From the NCBI RefSeq assembly GCF_029626225.1, contig NZ_JARUBP010000001.1, positions 3,906,001 through 3,970,000 on the forward strand: 64,000 nt of DNA. Reading direction: 5' to 3'. Each line of letters begins with the position of its first letter. Within the stretch, counting starts at the first letter, position 1. Of the stretch, positions 23,454-32,319 are shown in pieces. This DNA is from Asanoa sp. WMMD1127. GTDB taxonomy: Bacteria > Actinomycetota > Actinomycetes > Mycobacteriales > Micromonosporaceae. The notes under the pieces are model-generated. The model saw nothing but the letters and a program-made list of their open reading frames with translations, did not search any database and had not been told where the DNA came from. The translations under genes and the position numbers were made by a program.

Positions 23454-24764
23454 ATGCGATTTCGCAGTCTCGCCGCCAGCGTGGCCGGCGTGCTGGTCGT
23501 GGCCTTCGCGGCGCCTGCCGCAGCCGCCCCGACCTCTATGATCGACCGCTTGGCCAGGCAGATCCTGCCGGCCGGCGACGGTTGGGCGGCGGACGGGGCC
23601 GGCACGACCGGTGGCGCCGCGGCCACCCCGGAGAATGTCTTCCACGTGACCGACCGCGACGAGCTCGCGGCCGCGGTCGCCGGCCCCGATCCCGCGATCG
23701 TCGTCGTCCACGGCACCATTCTCGGCAATGCCGACCCGTCCGGAGCGCCATTGTCGTGCGCGCAGTTCGCCGATCCGGCGTACTCGTTGGACGCCTTTCT
23801 CGCCGCCTACGACCCGGCGGTGTGGGGCCGCGTCGCGCCGAGCGGACCGCTGGAGGAGGCCCGGGTGCGCTCGGCCGCCAACCAGAGCGCGCGGGTGCGG
23901 GTCAACGTCGGCTCCAACAAGACCATCATCGGTGCCGGCGCCGCCCGGCTGAACGGTGTCTTCCTGCGCCTCGACGGCAGCGCCAACGTGATCATCCGGA
24001 ACATCACCCACGAGGACACCCGCGACTGCTTCCCGGTCTGGTCGCCGACCGACGGCGAGGCCGGCAACTGGAACGCGGCGTACGACAACGTCTGGATCCG
24101 CAACTCGCAGCACGTCTGGATCGACCACAACACGTTCACCGACGCCGACAACCCCGACTCCGCCCAGCCGCTCCACTTCGGACGGCCCTACCAGGTGCAC
24201 GACGGGCAGGTCGACATCACCAACGGCAGCAACTACGTGACGGTGTCCTGGAACCGGTTCACCAACCACGACAAGACGATGCTGATCGGCTCGACCAACA
24301 CGCCCGGCGCCGACGTCGGCGCCCTCAAGGTGACCCTGCACCACAACGAGTTCGACGGCAGCGTGCAGCGCGCGCCTCGGGTCCGGTTCGGCCAGGTCGA
24401 CGTCTACAACAACCTCTACCGCGTGCCCGTCGCCGAGCCCTACGAGTACAGCTGGGGCGTCGGCGTCCAGTCGGCCATCTACGCCGAGAACAACTACGTC
24501 GCGCTCGGTGCTGGCGTCGCAACGGACGCGTTCGTCTACGACTGGGGCGGCACGGCGCTCACCGAGGTCGGCACCTGGGTCCGCTCGGGCTGGTCACTGC
24601 CGCGGCCGGCCAGCCTGCTCGCCGCCTACAACGCCACGCACGACCCCGACCTCAGCCCCGACGCCGGCTGGACGCCCAGCCTGCGCGCGGGTCCCGTCCT
24701 GCCCGCGCCGGCAGCCGCGCTCGTGGTCGAGCTGTGCGCGGGCGCCCGCCGCCTACCGACCTAG
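23454..24764 (+). CDS. secreted pectate lyase, PL1 family, 436 aa (lyase A)
   Basis: It cleaves polygalacturonate by beta-elimination outside the cell. A Sec signal peptide (MRFRSLAASVAGVLVVAFAAPAAAA) is followed directly by the PL1 beta-helix: GTTGGAAATPENVFHVTDRDELAAAV, NKTIIGAGAA, NVIIRNITHEDTRDCFPVW, HVWIDHNTFTDADN, YVTVSWNRFTNHDKTMLIG, VTLHHNEFDG and the catalytic-arginine segment QRAPRVRFGQVDVYNN. There is no carbohydrate-binding module. Of the eight lyases here it is the most divergent and closest in layout to classical plant-pathogen pectate lyases. ATG 23454 has ACGGAGTG upstream; an earlier in-frame ATG at 23412 would spoil the signal peptide. Lyase B follows after 10 bases. Confidence 0.95.
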   Translation: MRFRSLAASVAGVLVVAFAAPAAAAPTSMIDRLARQILPAGDGWAADGAGTTGGAAATPENVFHVTDRDELAAAVAGPDPAIVVVHGTILGNADPSGAPLSCAQFADPAYSLDAFLAAYDPAVWGRVAPSGPLEEARVRSAANQSARVRVNVGSNKTIIGAGAARLNGVFLRLDGSANVIIRNITHEDTRDCFPVWSPTDGEAGNWNAAYDNVWIRNSQHVWIDHNTFTDADNPDSAQPLHFGRPYQVHDGQVDITNGSNYVTVSWNRFTNHDKTMLIGSTNTPGADVGALKVTLHHNEFDGSVQRAPRVRFGQVDVYNNLYRVPVAEPYEYSWGVGVQSAIYAENNYVALGAGVATDAFVYDWGGTALTEVGTWVRSGWSLPRPASLLAAYNATHDPDLSPDAGWTPSLRAGPVLPAPAAALVVELCAGARRLPT

Positions 24765-24774
24765 GAGAGCCTCG

Positions 24775-26331
24775 ATGAGAAGACGTCTGGCCGCCGTCGC
24801 GGCGGCCGCTGCCCTCGCCCTGCCGCTGAGCGTGGTCGGGATGAACATGGCGTTCGCCGCGCCGGTGTTCGCCGACAGCTTCGACGACGGCAACGCCAAC
24901 GGCTGGTCGCGGTCGGGCGGGAGCTGGTCGGTGGTGAGCGGGGCCTTCCGGCAGTCGAGCACCGGCGCCAACGCCCGCGCCCTGGCCGGCACCACGTCGT
25001 GGACCGACTACACCGTCACCGCTCGGGTCACGCCGATCGCGTTCGGCTCCACCGCCCGCACGGTCGGGGTGGCGGCCCGGGTGCAGACGTCGAGCAACTA
25101 CTACGCCCTGGTGCTCACCGGCGGCGGATCCGTGCAGCTGCAACGGGTCTCGGGCGGCACGGCGACGGCCCTGGCCACCGGGGTCGTCGGGGTGACGCCG
25201 GGCACCGCCTACGGCCTGAGCCTGCGGGTCGCCGGCGGTCAGCTCTCCGGCGCGGTCAACGGCGTGACGCTGGTGCGGGCGACCGACAGCACCTTCGCCT
25301 CGGGGCGGATCGGCCTGGTGGCGTCCTACGCCAGCGCCGCCTTCGACGACGTGGCCGTCGAGACCGGCGCCGGGCCCGACCCGACCACGCCGCCGCCGAC
25401 CGACCCGCCGCCCACCGGCACCTGCCGGGTCAGCGGCACGCCGAGCGGCTTCGCCACCGTCGACGGCACGACCACCGGCGGCGCCGGCGGCCCGACGGTC
25501 GCCGTGGACACCGCCGCCGAGTTGCTCACCGCGATCGCCCGGACCGGCCCCGTCACGATCTGCGTGCACGGCACGATCGCCCTGCCGGCCGGGATGCACG
25601 ACGTGGCCAGCGACAAGTCCATCGTCGGCGTCGGCGGCACGGCCGGCATCACCGGCGGCGGCTTCAACATCGGCGGCCCGGTCTCCGGTGCCACCACGCC
25701 GCCGGCCGACGCCGTGCACAACGTGATCATCCAGAACCTGTCGTTCCGCAACGCCAGCGACGACTCCATCAACGTGCAGATGTTCGCCCACCACGTGTGG
25801 ATCGACCACAACGACCTGGCGCAGGGCTACGACGGTCTGATCGACATCAAGCGCGGATCGTCCTATGTGACCGTGTCGTGGAACCACACCCACCACCACA
25901 CCAAGAACATGCTGCTGGGCCACGACGACAGCAACGGCGCGCAGGACGTCGGCCGGCTCAAGGTGAGCTACCACCACAACTGGTTCGACGCGACGCCGCA
26001 GCGCAACCCACGGGTCCGGTTCGGCGAGCCGGTGCACGTCTACAACAACTACTTCTTCTACAACACCGACACCGGGGTGGCGTGCCAGGCCGACGCCGGC
26101 TGTGTGGTGGAGGGCAACTACTTCGAGAACGTCGAGGAGCCGGTGACCAACACGTACGCCGGCCCGCGTGGCCGCTGCGTCGCCCGGCTCAACGTGTTCG
26201 CCGGTGAGTCCGGCGCGCCGGAATGCTCGGGCACCGTGCAGGAGCCCAGCGCGTACTACGCGTACACCCTCGACGACGCTTCGGCGGTCAAAGCGCTCGT
26301 GACCGCCGGCGCCGGGGTCGGCAAGGTCTGA
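24775..26331 (+). CDS. secreted two-domain pectate lyase, 518 aa (lyase B)
   Basis: After the signal peptide (ending near ...VGMNMAFAA, about residue 29) comes a beta-sandwich module (about 30-200) beginning FADSFDDGNANGWSRSGGSWSVVSGAFRQSS and ending FDDVAVETG. It resembles LamG/DUF1080-like sugar-binding folds. A short Thr/Pro linker (TTPPPTDPPPTG) leads to the PL1 domain (about 220-518): GTTTGGAGGPTVAVDTAAELL, HHVWIDHNDLAQGYDGLIDIKRGSSYVTVSWNH, YHHNWFDATPQRNPRVRFGEPVHVYNN. Extra cysteines (TCRVSGT, TICVHGT, VACQADAGCVVEG) may form disulfides. SD AGGAGAG. It is co-transcribed with lyase A. Confidence 0.93.
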   Translation: MRRRLAAVAAAAALALPLSVVGMNMAFAAPVFADSFDDGNANGWSRSGGSWSVVSGAFRQSSTGANARALAGTTSWTDYTVTARVTPIAFGSTARTVGVAARVQTSSNYYALVLTGGGSVQLQRVSGGTATALATGVVGVTPGTAYGLSLRVAGGQLSGAVNGVTLVRATDSTFASGRIGLVASYASAAFDDVAVETGAGPDPTTPPPTDPPPTGTCRVSGTPSGFATVDGTTTGGAGGPTVAVDTAAELLTAIARTGPVTICVHGTIALPAGMHDVASDKSIVGVGGTAGITGGGFNIGGPVSGATTPPADAVHNVIIQNLSFRNASDDSINVQMFAHHVWIDHNDLAQGYDGLIDIKRGSSYVTVSWNHTHHHTKNMLLGHDDSNGAQDVGRLKVSYHHNWFDATPQRNPRVRFGEPVHVYNNYFFYNTDTGVACQADAGCVVEGNYFENVEEPVTNTYAGPRGRCVARLNVFAGESGAPECSGTVQEPSAYYAYTLDDASAVKALVTAGAGVGKV

Positions 26332-26341
26332 CCCCGGCGAA

Positions 26342-26474
26342 GGTGCCGGCGGGTCAGTGGCGACCGGAAGGCGTCACGAGGCGGCAGCCTCGAGACGGCT
26401 GAGGACCACCGGAGACCCGGCCCGCCGGCACCGCGCAATCAGGTACGGAAGGCGTTCTCAGCCCGGGCCTTCCG
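26342..26474 (+). promoter_or_regulatory. structured leader RNA candidate upstream of lyase C
   Basis: The gap holds a long nested structure. An outer perfect 12-bp stem (26342-26353 with 26421-26432) encloses GTGG/CCAC (26357-26360 with 26406-26409) and an inner hairpin CGAGGC-GGCA-GCCTCG (26377-26392). A second hairpin follows: CGGAAGGC (26446-26453) with GCCTTCCG (26467-26474). The same CGGAAGGCGT occurs inside the first structure at 26365-26374, so GCCTTCCG could pair with either copy. Such exclusive pairing is what attenuators and riboswitches use. A strong AAGGAGG and GTG start follow. I could not match it to a known riboswitch class; plain terminator use is the alternative. Confidence 0.45.
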
Positions 26475-26514
26475 CACCCTCAGAGATCGACAACTATCGA
26501 TCAAGGAGGAATCC

Positions 26515-28131
26515 GTGTCACCCACGTCAAGACGCCGCGGTTTGCTGGCGGCTCTCGGGGCCGGAGTCGCCGCCGCGGCGCTGGTCCTCGGCATGACCAC
26601 CGGCGCCAGCGCCGCCACCCTGCTCTCCGACGACTTCGAGGACGGCAACTCGGCCGGGTGGACCACCAACGGGGGCAGCTGGTCGGTGGCCACCGACGGC
26701 TCCCGCGTGCTCCGCCAGAGCAGCACCAGCAGCGACGCCCGCGCCATCGCGGGCACCGCGAGCTGGACAGACTATTCCGTGCAGGCGCGGGTGAAGCCCA
26801 TCGCCTTCAACGGCAGCAACCGGTTCGTCGCGGTGCTGGCCCGGGTGCAGAGCAGCACGAGCTACTACTACCTGGCCCTGCGCTCCAACAACACCGTCGA
26901 GCTCAAGCGGCTGGTCGGCGGCTCGTCGACCACACTGGACACCGCCTCCGTCGGCGTGAGCGCGGGCACCTTCCACACGCTGCGGCTCGAGGTGGCGGGG
27001 TCGCGGCTGCGCGGCTACGTCAACGGCACGCTGCTCACCGAGGCCACCGACACGCGGTGGGCCAGCGGGCGGGTCGGCGTGGCCACCTTCTACACCACGG
27101 CCAGCTTCGACGACGTGCTCGTGTCGACCGTCGGCAGCGGCGAACCAACGGGAGAGCCGACCGGCGAGCCCACGGGTGAGCCCACCGGTGAGCCGACGAC
27201 CGGGCCCACCAACCCGCCGCAGCCGAACGTGGCCGACGGCTGGGCCTCGGTGAACGCCTGGGGCCAGAACGGCACCAGCGGCGGCGCCGGCGGTCCCACC
27301 GTGACGGTGACCACCGCCTCCGCCTTCCTGTCGGCGATCGCGCAGGCCGGCCCGCGCGTCATCCAGGTGCAGGGCATGCTCACGCTGCCCGGGCCCATGC
27401 ACGACGTCACCTCCGACAAGACGATCGTCGGGCTCGGCTCGGGCTCCGGCCTGACCGGCGGCGGGCTCAACATCGGCCTGCCGATCGACGACGACGTCAC
27501 CGCGCCGCCGGCCAACGCCGTGCACAACGTCATCGTCCGCAACCTGAACTTCCGCGGCTGGCCGGACGACGCCATCAACGTGCAGATGTTCAGCCACCAC
27601 GTCTGGATCGACCACAACACGTGGACGACCGGGTCCGACGGCGGCGTCGACGTCAAGCGGGGCTCGTCGTACGTGACGATCTCCTACAACCACGCCGACG
27701 GCACTGACAAGAACATGCTGCTCGGCCACGACGACGAGAACGCCGCCCAGGACACCGGCCGGTTGAAGGTCTCCTACCACCACAACTGGTTCGACGCGAC
27801 CAACCAGCGCAACCCGCGCGTCCGGTTCGGCGACCAGGTGCACGTCTACAACAACCACTACAACGACACGGGCAACTACGGCGTCGCGTCGACCGAGAAC
27901 GCCGGCGTCATCGTCGAGGGCAACTCCTTCGTCAACGTCGACGACCCGTTCCACCTCGGTGAGGCGTCGTCGGGACCGGGCCGGATCGTGGCCCGCGCCA
28001 ACTGCTTCACCAACTCCGGCACCGGCGAGGCGGGCGGCAGTGTCTCGGCGGTCCCGTACGCGTACACCCTGCTGCCCTGTGCCCAGGTGCAGTCCACCGT
28101 GACCGCGCAGGCCGGCGCGGGTCGGATCTGA
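26515..28131 (+). CDS. secreted two-domain pectate lyase, 538 aa (lyase C)
   Basis: GTG 26515 follows a near-perfect AAGGAGG site. A signal peptide (RRRGLLAALGAGVAAAALVLGMTTGASAA) precedes the N-terminal beta-sandwich module (LLSDDFEDGNSAGWTTNGGSWSV to SFDDVLVSTVG, about 35-205). The linker has five exact GEPT repeats. The PL1 domain (about 240-538) shows TSGGAGGPTVTVTTASAFLSAI, VHNVIVRNLNFRGWPDDAINVQMFSHHVWIDHNTW, DKNMLLGHDDENAAQD, and the catalytic QRNPRVRFGDQVHVYNN. It and lyase D form a pair (11 bases apart). The leader upstream suggests its own regulation. Confidence 0.93.
   Translation: MSPTSRRRGLLAALGAGVAAAALVLGMTTGASAATLLSDDFEDGNSAGWTTNGGSWSVATDGSRVLRQSSTSSDARAIAGTASWTDYSVQARVKPIAFNGSNRFVAVLARVQSSTSYYYLALRSNNTVELKRLVGGSSTTLDTASVGVSAGTFHTLRLEVAGSRLRGYVNGTLLTEATDTRWASGRVGVATFYTTASFDDVLVSTVGSGEPTGEPTGEPTGEPTGEPTTGPTNPPQPNVADGWASVNAWGQNGTSGGAGGPTVTVTTASAFLSAIAQAGPRVIQVQGMLTLPGPMHDVTSDKTIVGLGSGSGLTGGGLNIGLPIDDDVTAPPANAVHNVIVRNLNFRGWPDDAINVQMFSHHVWIDHNTWTTGSDGGVDVKRGSSYVTISYNHADGTDKNMLLGHDDENAAQDTGRLKVSYHHNWFDATNQRNPRVRFGDQVHVYNNHYNDTGNYGVASTENAGVIVEGNSFVNVDDPFHLGEASSGPGRIVARANCFTNSGTGEAGGSVSAVPYAYTLLPCAQVQSTVTAQAGAGRI
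27139..27198 (+). repeat. five GEPT repeats in the linker of lyase C
   Basis: Five consecutive 12-bp units encode GEPT between the sandwich module and the catalytic domain. The codons for the same residues vary between units, so the repeat is selected at protein level or is not very recent. It acts as a flexible extracellular linker. Confidence 0.85.
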
Positions 28132-28142
28132 GGAGACAGCTG

Positions 28143-29693
28143 ATGACGAGAACGGCACGCCGCGGGCTGCTCGCGGTGACAGCGGCGGCCCTGGCCGCCA
28201 TCGTGGTCGCGTTCGGCCTGGGCGGCGTGGCCCAGGCGGCGACCCTCTTCTCCGACGACTTCAACGACGGCAACGCCAGCGGCTGGTCGAAGTCCGGCGG
28301 CGACTGGTCGGTGGTCAGTGACGGCACACCGGCGTTCACGCAGTCCAAGACGGACAGCGAGCTCGCCCGCGAGTTCGCCGGGCAGACGAGCTGGACCGCC
28401 TACTCGGTGCAGGCCCGGGTCAAGCCGTTGGCCTTCAACGGCAGCAACCGGCTCGTCGCGCTGGCGGCCCGGTCGTCGTCCGCCACGAAGATGTACCGGC
28501 TGGCGCTCACCAACGCCAACCGGGCCGAGCTGCAGGCGGTCGACGGCTCCGCGGTCACCGTGATCGGCTCGGCGGCGCTGACGGTGTCGACCGGCACCTG
28601 GTACACGCTGCGGATCGACGCCAACGGCAGCACGATCTCGGGCTTCGTCAACGGCAACCGGATCGCGTCGGGTAGCAACAGCGCGCACAGCGCCGGCCGC
28701 ATCGGCCTGGTGACCGTGTTCGCCTCGGCCCGGTTCGACGACGTGGTGGTCAGCTCCGAAGGCTCGACCAACCCGACCGACCCGCCGACCGGCAACCCGA
28801 CCACGCCGCCACCGACCGGTGGCCCCACCACGCCGCCGCAGACCGGCCTGGTCGGCTGGGCGACGCAGAACGGCGGCACCACCGGCGGCGGCAGCGCTTC
28901 GGCCACCACGGTCACCAGCGCGGCGGCCCTGACCAGCGCGGTCGGGGCGAGCGGGGCCGCGGTGATCCGGGTCAGCGGCACGATCTCGTGCTCCGGCATG
29001 ATCCGGGTGCGGTCCAACAAGACCATCCTCGGCAACTCCGGCGCGACGATCTCCGGCTGCGGCTTCACCGTCAACGGCGACCGCAACGTCATCATCCGCA
29101 ACCTGTCGTTCCGCGGCTGGGCCGACGACGCGATCAACGTGGAGCAGTCGGCGACCAACATCTGGGTCGACCACAACAGCTTCACCGACGGGTACGACGG
29201 CGCGGTCGACATCAAGCGCGGCTCCGACTTCGTCACCGTCTCGTGGAACCGCGTCTTCGGCCACGACAAGTCGATGCTGCTCGGCCACTCCGACGACAAC
29301 GCGTCGCAGGACGTCGGGCACCTGCGGGTGACCTATCACCACAACTGGTTCGACGGCTCGGGCACGCGCCACCCGCGCGTGCGCTTCGGCAACCCGGTGC
29401 ACGTCTACAACAACTACTACTACAACAACGAGTACGGCGTCGCGTCCACGATGGACGCCGGCGTGCTGGTCGAGGGCAACTACTTCGAGGGCGTCGACGA
29501 GCCGACCCTGGTCGGTTACGCGGACTCCGACCCCGGCGACCTCGTGCAGCGCAACAACGTCTTCGTCGGCTCCGGCGCACCGCAGAGCGCGGGCAGCACG
29601 GGCGGCATCCCGTACTCGTACCAGCTCGACAACCCCAACAACGTCAAGTCCATCGTCACGAGCGGGGCCGGCGCGGGCCGGATCAACCCCTGA
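28143..29693 (+). CDS. secreted two-domain pectate lyase, 516 aa (lyase D)
   Basis: ATG 28143 has AGGAGACAG upstream, 11 bases after lyase C. It has a signal peptide (GLLAVTAAALAAIVVAFGLGGVAQAA), the beta-sandwich module (LFSDDFNDGNASGWSKSGGDWSV to FDDVVVSSEG), and a Thr/Pro linker (NPTDPPTGNPTTPPPTGGPTTPP). The PL1 domain has CSGMIRVRSNKTILGNSGATISGCGF, IWVDHNSFTDGYDGAVDIKRGSDFVTVSWNRVFGHDKSMLLGHSDD and GTRHPRVRFGNPVHVYNN. Its catalytic domain is strikingly close to that of lyase H at 52 kb, while their binding modules are unrelated. A strong hairpin terminator follows. Confidence 0.94.
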   Translation: MTRTARRGLLAVTAAALAAIVVAFGLGGVAQAATLFSDDFNDGNASGWSKSGGDWSVVSDGTPAFTQSKTDSELAREFAGQTSWTAYSVQARVKPLAFNGSNRLVALAARSSSATKMYRLALTNANRAELQAVDGSAVTVIGSAALTVSTGTWYTLRIDANGSTISGFVNGNRIASGSNSAHSAGRIGLVTVFASARFDDVVVSSEGSTNPTDPPTGNPTTPPPTGGPTTPPQTGLVGWATQNGGTTGGGSASATTVTSAAALTSAVGASGAAVIRVSGTISCSGMIRVRSNKTILGNSGATISGCGFTVNGDRNVIIRNLSFRGWADDAINVEQSATNIWVDHNSFTDGYDGAVDIKRGSDFVTVSWNRVFGHDKSMLLGHSDDNASQDVGHLRVTYHHNWFDGSGTRHPRVRFGNPVHVYNNYYYNNEYGVASTMDAGVLVEGNYFEGVDEPTLVGYADSDPGDLVQRNNVFVGSGAPQSAGSTGGIPYSYQLDNPNNVKSIVTSGAGAGRINP

Positions 29694-29697
29694 CCGT

Positions 29698-29732
29698 GGT
29701 GGCGGGGCGGCCCTCGCGGCCGCCCCGCCACC
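29698..29732 (+). terminator. 15-bp stem terminator after lyase D
   Basis: A perfect 15-bp G+C stem (29698-29712 with 29718-29732) with the 5-base loop CTCGC starts four bases after the stop of lyase D. It lacks a U tract. It separates lyases C-D from E-F-G, so the latter may need their own promoter or read-through. Confidence 0.75.
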
Positions 29733-29752
29733 CGCCACCGTCTGGAGGACGC

Positions 29753-30763
29753 ATGCGCACACCCATCCGGCTCGCGGCGGCCGCCGGCGCCGCGCTGCTC
29801 GTGGCCACCACCCTGACGCCGACCGCGGCGGCGGCCACCGGGCCGGTCGGCTTCGCCGCGGTCGCCGGCTACGGCCAGGCGACCACCACCGGCGGCGCGG
29901 GCGGTCCCGTGGTGACGGTCTCCACCACCGCCGCCTTCCTCGACCACATCGCCCGGCCCGGCCCGTACGTCATCCAGGTGTCGGGCTCCATCACGCTGCC
30001 GACCGGCCGGACCGACGGCATGCACAACGTCACCTCCGACAAGACGATCGTCGGCCTGGGCGCGACCGGGCGGTTGGTCGGCGGCGGCCTCACCATCGGC
30101 CTGCCGGTCGACGACGACGTCACCGCGCCACCGGCCGACGCCGTGCACAACGTGATCATCCGGAACCTGTCCATCACCGGCGCGACCGACGACCTGATCA
30201 ACGTGCAGATGTTCAGCCACCACATCTGGATCGACCACAACGACCTGTCCAACGGCGACGACGGCGCGGTCGACATCAAACGCGGCTCCGACCTCGTCAC
30301 CGTGTCCTGGAACAGGTTCCACGACCACGACAAGACCACCCTGCTCGGCCACGACGACGACAACGCGGCCCAGGACACCGGCCGGCTGCGGACGACCTAC
30401 CACCACAACTATTTCGACGGGTCCGACCAGCGCAACCCGCGCGTGCGGTTCGCGCCGCTGGTGCACGTGTTCAACAACTACTACCGCGACAACAGCTACG
30501 GGGTCGCCTCGACGAACAACTCCGGGCTGTACGTGGAGGGCAACTACTTCTACAGCGTCAACAACCCCGGACGGGTCGACTTCAGCGGGCCGTTGGGCCG
30601 CCTGGTCGAGCGCGACAACATCCTCGTCGACTGCAACCACGCGATCGAGACGCGCGGCACGGTCACCGACCCGCGCTCGGTCTATCCCTACACGGCGGAC
30701 GCCGCGGCGGCCGTGCCCACGATCGTGCCGGCCGGCGCCGGCGTCGGAAAGGTGAGTGGCTGA
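29753..30763 (+). CDS. secreted single-domain pectate lyase, 336 aa (lyase E)
   Basis: ATG 29753 follows TGGAGGAC. The signal peptide (MRTPIRLAAAAGAALLVATTLTPTAAAA) leads straight into the PL1 domain with no binding module: GQATTTGGAGGPVVTVSTTAAFLDHI, TIVGLGATGRLVGGGLTIGLP, NVQMFSHHIWIDHNDLSNGDDGAVDIKRGSDLVTVSWNRF, DKTTLLGHDDDNAAQD, YHHNYFDGSDQRNPRVRFAPLVHVFNN. It closely resembles the catalytic half of lyase C, so it probably arose by duplication and loss of the N-terminal module, or represents the ancestral form. Its stop overlaps the start of lyase F by one base. Confidence 0.94.
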   Translation: MRTPIRLAAAAGAALLVATTLTPTAAAATGPVGFAAVAGYGQATTTGGAGGPVVTVSTTAAFLDHIARPGPYVIQVSGSITLPTGRTDGMHNVTSDKTIVGLGATGRLVGGGLTIGLPVDDDVTAPPADAVHNVIIRNLSITGATDDLINVQMFSHHIWIDHNDLSNGDDGAVDIKRGSDLVTVSWNRFHDHDKTTLLGHDDDNAAQDTGRLRTTYHHNYFDGSDQRNPRVRFAPLVHVFNNYYRDNSYGVASTNNSGLYVEGNYFYSVNNPGRVDFSGPLGRLVERDNILVDCNHAIETRGTVTDPRSVYPYTADAAAAVPTIVPAGAGVGKVSG

Positions 30764-32319
30764 TGAGACGAGCCGTCATCGCCGCGCTCGGCGCGGCCGC
30801 GCTGGTCGGTGTGCTGCTGTCGTCGGCCGCGCAGGCGGCGACGCTGTTCGGCGACGACTTCGCCGACGGCAACGCGTCGGGCTGGTCGACCTCCGGCGGA
30901 TCCTGGTCGGTGGCCGGCGGCGCCTACCGGCAGTCGAGCACCGGCGCGGACGCCAAGGCGCAGGCGGGCTCCACGACGTGGGCCGACTATGCCGTGCGGG
31001 CCACGGTGACCCCGGTCGCGTTCGGCTCCTCGGCACGATCGGTCGGGGTCGTGGCGCGGGCCCAGAACACCACCACGTTCTACTCGCTCGTGCTGGTCGG
31101 CGCGGGGCGGGTCGAGCTGCGCCGGGTGTCCGGCGGTAGCGTCACCGTGCTGTCGTCGGCGGCGACCGGGGTGACGCCCGGCACCGCCTACCAGTTGACG
31201 CTCACCGTGGCCGGGTCCGCGCTGCGCGGCGCGGTCGGGGGGCAGGAGCTGGTGGCCGCCACGGACAGCACGTTCGGACGCGGCCGGATCGGGCTGGTCG
31301 CCTCCTATGCGGGCGCGGTCTTCGACGACGTGTCGGTGTTCACGGGCGCCGGGCCGGACCCGACGCCGACCGCCACGCCGACCGCCACGCCGACCGGCGG
31401 CCCGACGACGCCACCGCCGCCGCCGCCGCTGCCCGGCCGGCCCGACGGCTTCGCCAGCGTCGCAGGGCTCGGACTGTCCGGCACGACCGGCGGGGCGGGC
31501 GGTCCGACGGTCACGGTGACGACGGCCGCGGCGCTCGCCGAATTTGCCGGCGCGCCGACTCCGTACACCATCATGGTTTCCGGTCGGATCGCCATTGACG
31601 ACATGGTGACCGTGGTGGCCAACAAGAGCATCATCGGCGTGGGCAGCACTGCCGAGATCACCGGTGGGGGTCTGCAGCTCGGCACGACCACGCGGCCCGG
31701 CAACAACGTGATCATCCGGAACATCCGGTTCAGCGACGCCTCGGACGACTCGATCAGCGTCACCAACGCCGCACACCACGTCTGGATCGACCACAACGAG
31801 TTCCTGCCGGGCTTCGACGGCTCGGTGGACGTCAAGCGGCAGTCGACGTTCGTGACGGTGTCGTGGAACCGGTTCACGGGCACCGACAAGTCGATGCTGC
31901 TCGGCCACTCCGACTCGTACCCGGCGGATGTCGGCTATCTCAAGGTGACCTATCACCACAACCTTTTCGACGGCGCCAACCAGCGGCATCCACGGGCGCG
32001 CTTCGGCGAGCCGGTGCACGTCTACAACAACTACTACCGCGACATCGGCCTGTACGGCGTCGCGTCCACCGAGAACGCCGGTCTCGTGGTGGAGGGCAAC
32101 TACTTCGAGAACGTGGCCTTCCCGTGCCACTCCGTCAGTGGCTACGCCGACAGCGGTCCGGGCCGGCTGGTGCAGCGCGGCAACGCGTTCGTCAACTCCG
32201 GCGTGTGCGAGGCCGGGGGAGCGGTGCAGGAGCCGTCCGCCTACTACTCCTACACGCTGAGCCCCGCCTCGTCCGTCCCGTCCGCGGTGACGGCCGGCGC
32301 GGGCGTGGGGAGGTTGTGA
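30763..32319 (+). CDS. secreted two-domain pectate lyase, 518 aa (lyase F)
   Basis: The ATG uses the last base of the stop of lyase E. The layout is signal peptide (MRRAVIAALGAAALVGVLLSSAAQAA), beta-sandwich module (LFGDDFADGNASGWSTSGGSWSV to FDDVSVFTG), linker (TPTATPTATPTGGPTTPPPPPPLPG), then PL1 domain: GLSGTTGGAGGPTVTVTTAAALAEF, HHVWIDHNEFLPGFDGSVDVKRQSTFVTVSWNRFTGTDKSMLLGHSDS, YHHNLFDGANQRHPRARFGEPVHVYNN. Here the usual PRVR catalytic motif reads PRAR; the arginines are kept. Two cysteines (FPCHSV and SGVCEAG) could pair. The N-terminal module is closest to that of lyase B. Confidence 0.93.
   Translation: MRRAVIAALGAAALVGVLLSSAAQAATLFGDDFADGNASGWSTSGGSWSVAGGAYRQSSTGADAKAQAGSTTWADYAVRATVTPVAFGSSARSVGVVARAQNTTTFYSLVLVGAGRVELRRVSGGSVTVLSSAATGVTPGTAYQLTLTVAGSALRGAVGGQELVAATDSTFGRGRIGLVASYAGAVFDDVSVFTGAGPDPTPTATPTATPTGGPTTPPPPPPLPGRPDGFASVAGLGLSGTTGGAGGPTVTVTTAAALAEFAGAPTPYTIMVSGRIAIDDMVTVVANKSIIGVGSTAEITGGGLQLGTTTRPGNNVIIRNIRFSDASDDSISVTNAAHHVWIDHNEFLPGFDGSVDVKRQSTFVTVSWNRFTGTDKSMLLGHSDSYPADVGYLKVTYHHNLFDGANQRHPRARFGEPVHVYNNYYRDIGLYGVASTENAGLVVEGNYFENVAFPCHSVSGYADSGPGRLVQRGNAFVNSGVCEAGGAVQEPSAYYSYTLSPASSVPSAVTAGAGVGRL

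Noticed and set aside
26342-26474. Assignment of the leader to a c-di-GMP-I riboswitch
   Set aside because: A GNRA-like loop and some GC-rich stems look similar, but the conserved core bases of that class as I remember them are not found in order. Kept as unassigned structure.
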